Source of the DNA: an archaeon
Lineage (GTDB): Archaea > Asgardarchaeota > Thorarchaeia > Thorarchaeales > Thorarchaeaceae
Reading direction: 5' to 3'
DNA: 64,000 nt
Assembly (NCBI GenBank): GCA_024276825.1
Contig: JAJRWI010000015.1
Coordinates: forward strand, 44,723 to 108,722
A model generated the notes under the pieces. It did not search any database, had not been told where the DNA came from, and was given only the letters and a program-made list of their open reading frames with translations. Of the stretch, positions 1 to 9,284 are shown piece by piece. Made by a program: the position numbers and the translations under genes. How positions within the stretch are numbered: the stretch's first letter is position 1; the number at the start of each line of letters is the position of its first letter.

Positions 1-330
1 GATGAGATATGTCCAAATTGTGGACTACCCAAGGACTTGTGTGTGTGCGAAACCATAGCACAGGAAGAAGCTCGAATAACAGTGAGGGTCGAAAGACGAA
101 AATGGGGCCGACTTACAACGGTCATTGAAGGTTTTGATAAGAATATTGACATTAATGAGTTGGCCACAAAACTGAAGGGAAAACTGGCATGTGGTGGCGC
201 AGCAAAACATGGTCATGTCGAACTTCAGGGGGACCACCGCGGTGTGATTGTCAGCGTGCTCTCACAGATGGGCTTTCCTGAGGACACCATCACTGTTGAT
301 TGGACCTTTAGTCAATCAAGGCGCCGTTAG
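1..330 (+). CDS. Translation initiation factor eIF1/SUI1 family (5' partial)
   Basis: The reading frame is open from base 1, so the true start lies upstream of the window. The first visible residues include a C-x2-C plus C-x-C zinc-knuckle-like stretch (ICPNCGLPKDLCVC), typical of archaeal SUI1 proteins, followed by the SUI1 fold with GRLTTVIEGF and the conserved ACGGAAKHG-HVELQGDHR segment. The family binds the small ribosomal subunit near the P site and enforces start-codon fidelity. The TTG at 37 would delete the N-terminal cysteines and is not the start. The family call is firm; only the N-terminus is missing. Confidence 0.93.
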   Translation, partial: DEICPNCGLPKDLCVCETIAQEEARITVRVERRKWGRLTTVIEGFDKNIDINELATKLKGKLACGGAAKHGHVELQGDHRGVIVSVLSQMGFPEDTITVDWTFSQSRRR

Positions 331-399
331 TAATATTATCACTTACCAACAATATCCATTATGACGAGAGGAAGTTAGGAATTCATGATGATCTCAGAT

Positions 400-1347
400 C
401 TATGAGATACTCAATGTGTCAATGCCTAGTTTCTGAACTAGCTCTTTGTATCTATTCCGCACGGTGACCTCTGTTACTCTCGCCACCTCGGCAATTTCTC
501 GTTGTGTGCGCCGCTCATCAAGCATTATTGAAGCGATGTAGATTGCCGCAGCGGCCAACCCTAGTGGATCACGGCCAATGGTCAGGCCAAAGTCTCGACC
601 CCGTTCTAATAGTTCAATTGTTCTAAGCTGCACTCTGCTTGATAATGACAGTTCAGAGATGAATCTTCCAATATAGTCAACAGGATTGCTTAATGGGACC
701 TTTAGATTTAGGCTTCTCAATAAAAGACGGTAACATTGTCCCAGCTTCTTTCTACTGACACGTGAGGCATCTGCCACCTCATCCAGGGGCCTTGGCTTCG
801 AACGAATTCTACAAGCGGCATATATCGTGGCAGCGACCATGGCCTCAATCGATCGTCCTCTGACAAGCTTGTTTTGAATTGACTTTCTGTACAAGAGTGC
901 TGCCAATTCTCTGATCTGCGAGGGAATCTGAAGTTGTGAGGCAAGGCGCTCCAGTTCGTTCATGGCTTGAGCAAGGTTTCTATCAAGAGACGAGTGCACT
1001 CTTGAACGTATCTGCCATTTCCTTAATCGATAAATCTCCGAACGTCTTGTGGGGCTTAACTTGCGACCTGACATGTCTTGGTCCCGCCAGTCTATCATAG
1101 TGGATAGTCCTTTATCGTGGATGGTGTATCTTAATGGAGCACCGACCCTGCTTCGCGCATCTGACTCCTCAGCACTAAAGGCCCGCCACTCAGCTCCAGT
1201 GTCGATTCTCCGGTCGGATAATACAAGACCACACCCTCCACAGACTCTCTCACCCCGTGCAAGGTCATCATGAAAGACTGTTGAGCCGCACTCAGGGCAG
1301 ATATATTCACTGGAAGAAGTGTTTGCACCCTTCTTTCGCCCTGCCAT
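400..1347 (-). CDS. tfb: Transcription initiation factor B (TFB)
   Basis: Archaeal homologue of TFIIB. It bridges TBP on the TATA box and RNA polymerase and sets the start site. An N-terminal zinc ribbon (C-x2-C about 15 residues in, then C-x2-C) is followed by the B-reader/linker and two cyclin-like repeats with the usual RSIEAMVAATIYAACR and RDPLGLAAAAIYIAS signatures. The length of about 315 residues fits the family. I start at ATG 1347 (MAGRKKG), which gives the usual short lead into the zinc ribbon. A TTG at 1386 would add 13 residues and has no clear ribosome-binding site. The gene is monocistronic. Confidence 0.95.
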   Translation of the reverse strand: MAGRKKGANTSSSEYICPECGSTVFHDDLARGERVCGGCGLVLSDRRIDTGAEWRAFSAEESDARSRVGAPLRYTIHDKGLSTMIDWRDQDMSGRKLSPTRRSEIYRLRKWQIRSRVHSSLDRNLAQAMNELERLASQLQIPSQIRELAALLYRKSIQNKLVRGRSIEAMVAATIYAACRIRSKPRPLDEVADASRVSRKKLGQCYRLLLRSLNLKVPLSNPVDYIGRFISELSLSSRVQLRTIELLERGRDFGLTIGRDPLGLAAAAIYIASIMLDERRTQREIAEVARVTEVTVRNRYKELVQKLGIDTLSIS

Positions 1348-1562
1348 TACTTCTTGCGAACGATCCAATCCCAATCCTCTCTCCAAATGGTTTGGGTCGC
1401 AAAGCTGCCAGAAGTCAAAGAGAGGGTCAAAGTTCTAAGACAAGCTCCCAGACCACACTAATGTCTAAAGGTAAAATTTGCTTTTAATGATTGTGGGAAA
1501 AAGAGCATTAGGCATGAACTCACCACTTTAGCACAATAATTATGGATTTGCAGTATGCCATT

Positions 1563-2504
1563 TCAGGTGGTGCGTTCACAACCATCTTCAGTGATTATGA
1601 CTGTATGTTCATGTTGCGAAACAAACTCGCCCTTCTCTTCTGCAAGGATGTGGTGCGCAATGAGTGCACCATTCTGTTGAAGCTCACGGATTGCCATCTT
1701 TAAAGAAGCGTGTTTCATCTGCCTTGCAAGCCAACGTTCTGCAAATGGGAACTCCTTGTATGACTTGCGGGCAATTCCTAAGAACTGCTTGGTCCCTTTG
1801 AAACGGACAGGTACACGAATGGGTAAGAGTTGATAGATCTGTGGATTTGGCAGGTCAGTGACATTTCCAGAACCCGTGCTAGCGAATGTTTCTACAGCGT
1901 ATACTTCACCCTCTTCAACGATGACCTCGGACTTTCCAGACACACAGGGAATCTGCTTTTCAGCATGAAGTTCCCACTCGTTTAATTGGTGTCCGCTGAG
2001 TTGCTTGATAGGCTTGAATCCTGCACTAACAATGGTGTCTTCAATGAGAGCGCCAATTGTGTTGAGTTTGGCGCCAGGACGTAGCATCTTGATTGCGAGT
2101 TCGGTCGCTTCAACTGACGCATGAACAAGTCCTTCATAATCAGGGTTCAATGCGATAGTGAAGGCGGAGTCAGAGATGCATCCATCAATGTGGGCACCAC
2201 AATCGACAGTGACAAGGTCTCCTTCTTGTATCACAGTTTCATCATTCAATGGTGATGTATAATGAGCGGCGATGTTGTTTATTGACACATTACAGGGGAA
2301 TGAGAGACCTGTGGCATGTTCAAGAATATAGCCCTCAACAGCCTCCACAATATCAATCACTTTTGTGCCGGGCTTAATCATAGGCCTTGCCATTTCAAGG
2401 GCCTCTCTTGCAACAACTCCCGCCTTGCGCCACTTGGCCCAGGGGTCGTCTGATTCCTCAGGCTCATTATCATCAACGGATTCAACAGGCTTCTCTTCCG
2501 GCAC
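1563..2504 (-). CDS. map: Methionine aminopeptidase, type 2
   Basis: Removes the initiator methionine from nascent proteins. The pita-bread fold is recognisable: VDCGAHIDG with the first Asp ligand, a second Asp in the SDSAFT segment, LSGHQLNEWELH with the metal-binding His, VYAVETFASTG with a Glu ligand, and a C-terminal EHTVIITEDG with the last Glu region. The insertion between the His and Glu motifs marks the type 2 (eukaryote-like) form used by archaea. The start is GTG at 2504, preceded by a strong GAGGTGAT ribosome-binding site. An acidic N-terminal stretch of about 20 residues precedes the catalytic domain. Confidence 0.96.
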   Translation of the reverse strand: MPEEKPVESVDDNEPEESDDPWAKWRKAGVVAREALEMARPMIKPGTKVIDIVEAVEGYILEHATGLSFPCNVSINNIAAHYTSPLNDETVIQEGDLVTVDCGAHIDGCISDSAFTIALNPDYEGLVHASVEATELAIKMLRPGAKLNTIGALIEDTIVSAGFKPIKQLSGHQLNEWELHAEKQIPCVSGKSEVIVEEGEVYAVETFASTGSGNVTDLPNPQIYQLLPIRVPVRFKGTKQFLGIARKSYKEFPFAERWLARQMKHASLKMAIRELQQNGALIAHHILAEEKGEFVSQHEHTVIITEDGCERTT

Positions 2505-2571
2505 AATATCACCTCAGACTACGAAGGTCAACTGAGTGCACATTATAAAAAGTGTTAGCTTGGTGATTAAT

Positions 2572-2970
2572 TTACAAGATTGATTCTATACTTCTAGCCA
2601 CACGGGTCATCATTAGCAACATGTAGCCAAGATTCACCTTCTTGTTGGTGAGAACAGCAAGCAGAGCATCTTTTCCTGCACCGCTAATTATGATGTATCC
2701 ATGCTCACCCTCGATAAACATTCTCACAAAACCACCGCGTTTCAGTTCATCGAAGACGCGACTTGTTGCATCTTGAATCTGCATGGATCGACCAGCAATC
2801 ACGTCTTCTTCAGGAACTTGGCTCTTGTCAACTTTCTCCGGATAATGGCTACAAATGGGAAGTCCTTGAGAAGTAGAGATAATCATGCTTGCCTGCACAT
2901 TACCCTGGGAGGCACGGTTGAGTCCCTCTAGCAGATTGATCAGTTGTTGGGTCTTACTTGACAAATTCAT
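2572..2970 (-). CDS. Roadblock/LC7 domain protein
   Basis: A single Roadblock/LC7 domain of about 130 residues (MIISTSQGLPICSHYP; FVRMFIEGEHGYIIISGAGKDALLAVLTNKKVNLGYMLLMM). These dimeric alpha/beta proteins usually act as regulators or scaffolds for small GTPases, as in dynein light chains, Ragulator and MglB. Asgard archaea carry many. The partner here is unknown and no GTPase gene is nearby. GGAGG ends one base before the ATG at 2970, which is too close, so translation may begin at the TTG two codons later. Confidence 0.9.
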   Translation of the reverse strand: MNLSSKTQQLINLLEGLNRASQGNVQASMIISTSQGLPICSHYPEKVDKSQVPEEDVIAGRSMQIQDATSRVFDELKRGGFVRMFIEGEHGYIIISGAGKDALLAVLTNKKVNLGYMLLMMTRVARSIESIL

Positions 2971-3030
2971 TCCTCCCGTGGTGAGGTAATAATGTTACTA
3001 GATTATTTAAACATGAATGGTGTCAACTAT

Positions 3031-3801
3031 TCAAATCTTTTCAGCACCCACTGCTTTAAGACCTTCTATGATGTTTCGAAGTCCCTTGCCCTTGTCCTCA
3101 AGAATGTGCTTCTCAAGGTAGGTTCCTTGTACGACAATCGAAGCGCCTGCCTTAACAGCATTGACGACAGACTCGCGATCATTAAAACCACCGCCCGTAA
3201 TCAAGGGTATGTTGGTGAGCTGAGACACAACAGAGATGAATTCTGGTGGAACGCCGCCTCCCTCAGCACCACTACCAGCCTCGAGATAAACAAGTTTGAA
3301 GCCTATCAGTTCTGCCGCCATGGCATATGCCAGTGCAAGCTTTGGCTTGTCCCTTGGAAATACCTTGGCGTCTCCGACCCATGCTGCGGTCTTACCAGGT
3401 GCAACTAGGAGATATGCCATAGAGATAGGTTCAATCTCACTGAGCTTGACGTTAGCTGCCGCTAGAGCCTGTGCGTGAATAATCCAATATGGGTTAGTAC
3501 TATTCAGAAGACTCATGAAGAACATGGCGTCTGCGTATCTCGACACTCCAGATATGTTGCCTGGGAACAATATGGTTGGAATCTCAACAGCATCGGTGAT
3601 TGCCTTGACTGCCTCATCGATGATCCCGAAGGCAGTGCTGCCTCCAATCATTATGGCATCAGTGCCTGCCGACTCTGCAAATCTAGCAATCTTCACACAG
3701 GACTCAACACCCATCTTCAAGGGATCTGGGTCAATCAGACTGAAATGAAGAGCTCCCTCTTTATTGAGCTTCTCAGTGATGTAATTCCATACTCTTCCCA
3801 T
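3031..3801 (-). CDS. Geranylgeranylglyceryl phosphate synthase (GGGPS)
   Basis: Forms the first ether bond of archaeal lipids by joining geranylgeranyl diphosphate to sn-glycerol-1-phosphate. It is a TIM barrel of 256 residues. Visible motifs are HFSLIDPDP at the N-terminus (Mg and phosphate site), IMIGGSTAFG, YLEAGSGAEGG and ITGGGFNDRE (glycerol-phosphate binding). These are all typical of the PcrB/GGGPS family. An ICMT-like methyltransferase lies just upstream on the same strand (gap of about 90 bp), but there is no evidence that the two work together. Confidence 0.95.
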   Translation of the reverse strand: MGRVWNYITEKLNKEGALHFSLIDPDPLKMGVESCVKIARFAESAGTDAIMIGGSTAFGIIDEAVKAITDAVEIPTILFPGNISGVSRYADAMFFMSLLNSTNPYWIIHAQALAAANVKLSEIEPISMAYLLVAPGKTAAWVGDAKVFPRDKPKLALAYAMAAELIGFKLVYLEAGSGAEGGGVPPEFISVVSQLTNIPLITGGGFNDRESVVNAVKAGASIVVQGTYLEKHILEDKGKGLRNIIEGLKAVGAEKI

Positions 3802-3891
3802 TCTAATGGTCTCCTAGAGTTAGAAAGGAGCACGGATGTCCTTCTTTTTATCATTTTGGTGCTCAAGTAATGAGTACAAATCTCAGATTTT

Positions 3892-4524
3892 TCATAAATG
3901 TCGAAGTCTGGGAAACAGCATCCCTGTTGATTTTTGGTATTCAATGTATCTATCACCAAAATATCTTACTAGCATGACTTCTTCCCTTATTGCGACCGAG
4001 TAGTAGCCAGGAATGCCAATCAGAAGCATTAGAGTTACTAGTGAGGGAATTAGAATAAAAAGACCTGTGAAAATCATTATGTATGATGAGTAAGATGGAT
4101 GGCGTATTATCGAGTAAGGCCCCGTAGTCACAAGCTCATGATTTGCACTCATCTCCCACGATATTACTTTTGCCTTACGTTCAGCTCTTGACCATAAATG
4201 AAAAACCAGCCCAATAACAACCATTGTTAGTCCCAGTATCCATATTGGTTCAGGAGGATCAATAATTTGGAATATAATTAAGAAACTAAGCAAGCTGACA
4301 TTTGCAGTCATCCATGATATAATGATCGCAAGAATTACTGCCATTGCTCCTAATGTAGATATAGCCACAGCAACAATTGCAAATGCAGAGTTTTGATCTT
4401 CAGAATTATGATACATTATTTCTGGTCTACTCTTAATCTTCCTGTAGTCATAGTAGAGATGAACAAGTATGTCAATGAATACAATCGGAGTGATGAGAGT
4501 CCCAGTGATGCTCAGATCAAACAT
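3892..4524 (-). CDS. ICMT/PEMT-like membrane methyltransferase
   Basis: A polytopic membrane protein of 210 residues with about five hydrophobic segments. It carries the C-terminal signature of the isoprenylcysteine carboxyl methyltransferase superfamily: ELVTTGPYSIIRHPSY for SAM and substrate binding, then EEVMLVRYFGDRYIEYQKST, whose Glu and Tyr positions are conserved. The family methylates small molecules, lipids or prenylated cysteine at the membrane. The substrate cannot be told from sequence. A second, divergent member lies at 36712. Confidence 0.85.
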   Translation of the reverse strand: MFDLSITGTLITPIVFIDILVHLYYDYRKIKSRPEIMYHNSEDQNSAFAIVAVAISTLGAMAVILAIIISWMTANVSLLSFLIIFQIIDPPEPIWILGLTMVVIGLVFHLWSRAERKAKVISWEMSANHELVTTGPYSIIRHPSYSSYIMIFTGLFILIPSLVTLMLLIGIPGYYSVAIREEVMLVRYFGDRYIEYQKSTGMLFPRLRHL

Positions 4525-4674
4525 GCGATGTTGATTGTATGTCTATTATAAAGAATTTATCAATAGATGATGATTTTTGCAGATTATTGCAATCGTAAGG
4601 CTTTATTACTGCAAGTTCTCTGGCCGCTTGCATCATTCGTGCATTAATATCACTACATACCTGAGGATACAGTC

Positions 4675-6639
4675 ATGGCCGAACCAAGAATAGGAGTTTT
4701 TCTCTGTCATTGTGGAAGCAATATAGCTGGGGTCGTTGATATTCCAAGAGTTCTTGAAGTAGTGAAGGGGCTCCCAAATGTTATTCATGCAGAAGAGTAC
4801 AAATATGTCTGCTCTAAGCCGGGACAGCAGATAATCAAGGACAGAATCAGAGAGCATGGCTTGACCAGAGTTGTCATAGGGGCATGTTCTCCCAGAATGC
4901 ATGAAACCACCTTCAGGCAAACGATGCGAGAAGCAGACCTGAACCCATACCTCCTTGAGATTGCCAATATTCGAGAACACTGCTCATGGATCCATCAGGA
5001 CAACCCTGAAGCTGCTACAGACAAGGCCATTGACTTGGTCAGGATGAGCATTGCACGGGCCAGACTTCTTGAACCGCTTGAGGAAACAGAGGTCGAGATC
5101 AAAAAGGCATCACTTGTGATTGGTGGTGGTATTGCGGGAATCTCAGCAGCCCTTGACCTTGCTAATGCAGGATTCAAGGTATACTTGATTGAGAAACGCC
5201 CATCGATTGGTGGAAACATGGCACGGATTGACAAGACATTCCCCACCCTCGATTGCTCCTCATGTATTCTGACACCACGAATGGCTGAGGCCGGATCACA
5301 TCCAAACATTGAGTTGTTGACACTTGCAAAGGTTGACAAGGTGGATGGATATGTGGGCAATTTCACCGTCACAATCAAGAAGCTGCCAAGGTATGTGGAT
5401 ATTGACAAATGCACATCTTGTGGGGACTGCGCTTCAATCTGTCCTGTAGACATCCCCTCAGAGTTTGATGCATTTCTAGCATATCGAAAGGCAATATACA
5501 TCCCCTTTGCCCAAGCCGTCCCCTCTGCATATGTTTTGGACATGGAAAACTGCCTTGGTGTTGATGCAGTCAGATGTGGAAAATGCAAGACTGCGTGTGA
5601 GGCGGATGCTATAGACTATGATGATCATGAGAGGTTAATCAAAGTAGAGGTCGGTACAATAATTGTTGCAACGGGCTACGAGATCTTTGATGCTTCTCAA
5701 AAGGAAGAGTATGGCTATGGCGAGTTTCCAAATGTGGTCAACTTGATGGAAGTCGAACGAATGTTGAACTCTGCAGGACCGACTCAGGGACACATCACAA
5801 GACCCTCAGACTTAAAGGAGGCCAAACGCATTGTATATGTTCAATGCGTTGGAAGCCGGGATGAACGAACGAACAGTTATTGCTCTCGGGTATGTTGCAT
5901 GACTGCAGTGAAGCAGGCAAGAATGATTCGTGAAAAGACTGGTGCGGAGGTCTATGTGTTCTATATTGATCTGCGCTCATTTGGCAAGGGATATGAGGAG
6001 TTCTATGAAACTACAGCTCGGCAGGGAGTGACGTTCATCCGAGGGCGTGTTGGAGAGATCATTGAGGACCTAGATACTCACAATTTGACTGTCAGGGGCG
6101 AGGACACACTTCTTAGCAAACCAATTGAATTACATGATGTTGATCTCGTTGTTCTCTCCACGGGCATTGTCCCACCAGTTGATGTAAGAGAAGTCGCCAA
6201 AGCTCTTAACCTGAGTTTCTCGCCTGACGGATTTCTCATGGAAGCCCATCCGAAACTCAGGCCTGTTGACTCGTTCAACGATGGGGTCTTTGTTGCTGGA
6301 ATGGCACAGGGCCCCAAAGATATCCCCGACACCGTGGCTCAAGCAAAGGCGGCAGCTGCAGGAGCAATGGCCCTGATGGGTAGAGGAAAGATAACAATCG
6401 AGCCATATTACTCTGTTATAGATGAGGACAGGTGTTCTGGCTGTAAAGTGTGTGTCACAGTCTGCCCATATAGTGCGATCAGAATTAATGAACGAGGGCA
6501 TGCAGAAGTCAATCCTGCTCTCTGTAAGGGATGCGGTACATGCACAGCATCATGCACAAGTGGTGCCATAAAGTCCCAACATTACACCGACGGACAGATA
6601 GCTGCAATGATTGAAGAGTACCTGTCAACTTTTGAGTGA
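4675..6639 (+). CDS. hdrA: CoB-CoM heterodisulfide reductase subunit A-like protein (HdrA)
   Basis: FAD- and iron-sulfur-containing subunit used in flavin-based electron bifurcation and in Hdr-like complexes. Its 654 residues show an N-terminal domain with FLCHCGSNI, an FAD Rossmann motif (VIGGGIAG) near residue 145, and the HdrA cysteine motif TLDCSSCILTPRM. An inserted ferredoxin-type region (CTSCGDCASIC, CGKCKTAC) follows, then the second half of the flavoprotein fold and a C-terminal pair of 4Fe-4S motifs (CSGCKVCVTVC, CKGCGTCTASC). HdrB, HdrC and MvhD are not beside it, so its partners must be encoded elsewhere. It is followed 31 bp downstream by mobA. Confidence 0.95.
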   Translation: MAEPRIGVFLCHCGSNIAGVVDIPRVLEVVKGLPNVIHAEEYKYVCSKPGQQIIKDRIREHGLTRVVIGACSPRMHETTFRQTMREADLNPYLLEIANIREHCSWIHQDNPEAATDKAIDLVRMSIARARLLEPLEETEVEIKKASLVIGGGIAGISAALDLANAGFKVYLIEKRPSIGGNMARIDKTFPTLDCSSCILTPRMAEAGSHPNIELLTLAKVDKVDGYVGNFTVTIKKLPRYVDIDKCTSCGDCASICPVDIPSEFDAFLAYRKAIYIPFAQAVPSAYVLDMENCLGVDAVRCGKCKTACEADAIDYDDHERLIKVEVGTIIVATGYEIFDASQKEEYGYGEFPNVVNLMEVERMLNSAGPTQGHITRPSDLKEAKRIVYVQCVGSRDERTNSYCSRVCCMTAVKQARMIREKTGAEVYVFYIDLRSFGKGYEEFYETTARQGVTFIRGRVGEIIEDLDTHNLTVRGEDTLLSKPIELHDVDLVVLSTGIVPPVDVREVAKALNLSFSPDGFLMEAHPKLRPVDSFNDGVFVAGMAQGPKDIPDTVAQAKAAAAGAMALMGRGKITIEPYYSVIDEDRCSGCKVCVTVCPYSAIRINERGHAEVNPALCKGCGTCTASCTSGAIKSQHYTDGQIAAMIEEYLSTFE

Positions 6640-6670
6640 TGGTGGTCAGAGTAGAAGTGAGTGATTTCAG

Positions 6671-7288
6671 TTGAGAGAGAGAGACCTTACTACAGCAGTT
6701 CTTGCTGGGGGCAATTCTGAACGATTTGGGTCATATAAGGCCCTTGCACACTTTAGAGGGACTCCTCTAATCAAACATATGGTAGAGATTGCAAAACATC
6801 TCTCCGAAAAGATACTGATTGTGGTTTCAAATGATGAGCAGAGAGCAGAGATTGAGAACATTGTTAGTAAAGTGAAGATTGTTACTGATCCTGCAAACGC
6901 GCCACGTTGCGCTCTCACAGGAGCCATTACTGCCTTTGAGTTTGCAGACACAAAACACACTATGCTCCTGCCAGTTGATACTCCCTTAGCAAGAGTGGAG
7001 ATACTACAGATAATAGCTGATCTTGCAGGTCTACACGGAGCTGTGATTCCAACCTGGCCCAACGGGTACATTGAGCCATTACATTCAGTGTATCATTCAG
7101 AGCATGCATATGGCCAAGGGCTCAAGGTCATCCGTGAAGGTAGTCACAAAATGAAGGACATGATAGCCTCCCTTGAAAACGTGCTTGGGATCTCAACACA
7201 TGTGTTGAAGCAGTTTGATCCGGATCTGTTGACCTTCAGGAATGTCAACACAAGGGATGATCTGAGAGAACTTGAGAGATTGGTCTAG
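6671..7288 (+). CDS. mobA: Molybdenum cofactor guanylyltransferase (MobA-like)
   Basis: Nucleotidyltransferase with the N-terminal signature TTAVLAGGNSERFGSYKAL (LAGG...R.G..KAL) and LPVDTPL (LPVDTP in place of the usual metal-binding CDxP motif). It probably joins GMP to molybdopterin to give the dinucleotide used by formate dehydrogenases and related tungsten or molybdenum enzymes. The start is TTG. The length of 205 residues is normal. It follows hdrA on the same strand and its last four bases overlap the 3' end of the converging hypD. A MobA-like NDP-sugar or CTP transferase cannot be fully excluded. Confidence 0.85.
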   Translation: MRERDLTTAVLAGGNSERFGSYKALAHFRGTPLIKHMVEIAKHLSEKILIVVSNDEQRAEIENIVSKVKIVTDPANAPRCALTGAITAFEFADTKHTMLLPVDTPLARVEILQIIADLAGLHGAVIPTWPNGYIEPLHSVYHSEHAYGQGLKVIREGSHKMKDMIASLENVLGISTHVLKQFDPDLLTFRNVNTRDDLRELERLV

Positions 7289-8364
7289 AGGGCTCCGCTC
7301 TCATGATGAATTCTGCAAGTGCCTTCATGGCCGACCATACATGGGCCATATGGGTCTTCGGGAGTGCATCGTTTTCCAAAGAGCTTGCACTCTTTGGGTT
7401 CTATCATTCCCAAAATGACCTCATGGCATCTACAGCCCGGCAGAATGTCAATCGACTCGATTGGGGAAAAGTCGTATCTTTCGCGTGCATCATGTCTTGC
7501 GAACTCATCACGAATGTAGTATCCTGATTTCTTGATGACTCCGAGACCTCGCCATGGTGCGTCATCAATATAGAATGCGTGCCTGAGCATCTTCTGTGCC
7601 ACAAGGTTGCCCTCTGGCTTGACTACACGGGTATACTCGTTCTCAGAAGTCGCCCTGCCATCATTAATCTGGTTAAGGATCATTCTAATTGCCTCTAGTA
7701 CATCAAGAGGCTCAAACCCTGCGGCCACACAGGGCACCCTGTGTTTTTCCGCAAAGGGCCTGAATGCGTTTGTTCCAATGATTGTGCTCACATGCCCTGG
7801 TGTAATAAAGCCATCAACATTGAACCCTTCAAGGCTGACGAGTATCTCCATTGCTGGGGGAATTACCTTAAGAGATGTGAGAATGGAGAAGTTATCAGGA
7901 GGCCCCCTCAGAATCTCAACAGCCATTGTGGGTGCAGTGGTCTCGAAACCAGCACCGATGAAGATCACATCCTTTTCAGGGTTCGCCTTTGCAATCTCGA
8001 CTGCCTCATTTACGCCGTAAACTACTCTAACATCAGCGCCACGCATCCGCTCTTTCACTAGGGAAGAGGAAGTGGATGGGACTTGAATCATGTCTCCAAA
8101 TGATGTAATAATGTGTCCCATTCGTGCCAACTCAATTGCCATATCAACGTCCTCAGCGGCACATACACAGACGGGACATCCTGGACCAGCCACAAGTTTG
8201 ATGTTATTTGGCAGAATCGAGCGTAATCCATGCCTTGTGATTGTGTCTTCATGAGTACCACATACATGAACAATTCGAATGTTCTTCCCTTCACTCAATT
8301 GTTCAATTTCCTGAGCAATGGCCTTGGCATATTTAGAATCTCGGAAAGGACGAGTGTCAATCAT
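7285..8364 (-). CDS. hypD: Hydrogenase expression/formation protein HypD
   Basis: Iron-sulfur protein that, with HypC, builds the Fe(CN)2CO unit of [NiFe]-hydrogenases. Signature segments are IVHVCGTHEDTI, GPGCPVCVC, IFIGAGFETTAPT and a cysteine-rich C-terminus (DILPGCRCHEVILG, KRCTPEDPYGPCMVGHEGTC) that binds the 4Fe-4S cluster. The 359 residues match the family. No other hyp gene or hydrogenase structural gene is in the window. Its presence implies a [NiFe]-hydrogenase in this organism, consistent with the HdrA gene nearby. Confidence 0.97.
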   Translation of the reverse strand: MIDTRPFRDSKYAKAIAQEIEQLSEGKNIRIVHVCGTHEDTITRHGLRSILPNNIKLVAGPGCPVCVCAAEDVDMAIELARMGHIITSFGDMIQVPSTSSSLVKERMRGADVRVVYGVNEAVEIAKANPEKDVIFIGAGFETTAPTMAVEILRGPPDNFSILTSLKVIPPAMEILVSLEGFNVDGFITPGHVSTIIGTNAFRPFAEKHRVPCVAAGFEPLDVLEAIRMILNQINDGRATSENEYTRVVKPEGNLVAQKMLRHAFYIDDAPWRGLGVIKKSGYYIRDEFARHDARERYDFSPIESIDILPGCRCHEVILGMIEPKECKLFGKRCTPEDPYGPCMVGHEGTCRIHHESGAL

Positions 8365-8432
8365 AATGAATCAGACCATCAATGCAATGATTATTCTGCA
8401 TAAAAGAAGTAGGCTATGGCAAGGCAATCAGA

Positions 8433-8750
8433 TCAATGAGTTTGAAGAGTGACGAACTCATCAATTATGACCATTGCCTCGCCAAGTGATATTGACAGTA
8501 GACTGGCCAATTGTTTTGGCGTTATAGAAGGATTATTGTTCAGAATATTGTTCCATGCGTATCCTGCAATATTGGGATACAGTGGATTTCTCTTGACAGT
8601 TTCCACCAGAATCTCCCAGAAGTATGTACGTTTTAGCTCAGCAATATTAGTATCCAGCATTGGTAATGGAACACTTCCACTGCTCACAATTTCAGGAGGT
8701 TGAATTGGAGAATCATCATCACTGAGATCAGATAGCCTTGCCTGTTTCAC
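8433..8750 (-). CDS. Small hypothetical protein with possible winged-helix C-terminus
   Basis: Not recognised as a known family; 105 residues. The C-terminal part (PSITPKQLASLLSISLGEAMVIIDEFVTLQ) reads like the helical half of a winged-helix domain: a residue string setting up a turn, then a recognition-like helix. The N-terminus is acidic and Pro-rich. It starts with GTG at 8750. A perfect 7-bp inverted repeat at 8776-8795 lies just upstream and could be its operator. It is downstream of hypD's promoter side and on the same strand. Confidence 0.6.
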   Translation of the reverse strand: MKQARLSDLSDDDSPIQPPEIVSSGSVPLPMLDTNIAELKRTYFWEILVETVKRNPLYPNIAGYAWNNILNNNPSITPKQLASLLSISLGEAMVIIDEFVTLQTH

Positions 8751-8775
8751 TTAGACGTCCCTTCCCGGCGTTATA

Positions 8776-8795
8776 CGAGTCTGGGCTAAGACTCG
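8776..8795. promoter_or_regulatory. Inverted repeat, candidate operator
   Basis: CGAGTCT and AGACTCG are separated by six bases, a perfect 7-bp inverted repeat. It sits 26 bp upstream of the GTG start at 8750 in a gap of about 220 bp. Its position suits a binding site for a dimeric regulator or a hairpin in the leader. Function is inferred from position only. Confidence 0.4.
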
Positions 8796-8968
8796 AAGTA
8801 ATAATGGAACTATCCCATTATAAGCATTGAGGCGTTCTGTTATGCATTTTAGTTAGAATAGATGATGATTTGATTAAATAAGTAGCAGCGATGAAAAGGA
8901 CTACGTAGGAATATTTAACAGTCTATTATGATGAGGACTACAAGAAATAGACCACTAAGGTCAATAAT

Positions 8969-9283
8969 ATGGGGTTTGGAATCAAAGTGCCTGAAGGAAT
9001 AAGGCGCCTAGTACTAGATGTTTTGAAACCACACGAACCGTTGTTAACGGATTTAGCGTTAATGGTGTCTCGTGATAAAAATGTGAGTGGAGTGAACATC
9101 AGCCTGAAAGAGGTTGATCAGAACACAGAGTCTATCACCATCACACTTGAGGGTGATAATCTGGACTATATGGCAATCAAAGAGATTCTTGAGCAGGCGG
9201 GTGCAGTCATCCACTCAATAGATCAGGTTGTAGCAGGTCGAAGATTCGTTGAGGAAGTGAATTTGCAACCAGAGAATAGTTAG
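8969..9283 (+). CDS. DUF211 family protein
   Basis: Small archaeal protein of 104 residues matching the DUF211 pattern: GIRRLVLDVLKPHEPLLTDLALMVSRDKNVSGVNISLKEVDQNTESITITLEGDNLDYMAIKEILEQAGAVIHSIDQVVAG. DUF211 proteins adopt a ferredoxin-like fold resembling ACT or PII domains and are thought to bind small ligands. No specific role is known. An AT-rich TATA-like stretch (ATATTTAAC near 8912) precedes it. Its 3' end meets the converging gene at 9285. Confidence 0.85.
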   Translation: MGFGIKVPEGIRRLVLDVLKPHEPLLTDLALMVSRDKNVSGVNISLKEVDQNTESITITLEGDNLDYMAIKEILEQAGAVIHSIDQVVAGRRFVEEVNLQPENS

Positions 9284-9284
9284 T

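Noticed and set aside
37..330. Complete eIF1 gene beginning at TTG 37
   Set aside because: The frame extends to base 1 with conserved cysteines, so the gene is 5' truncated by the window.
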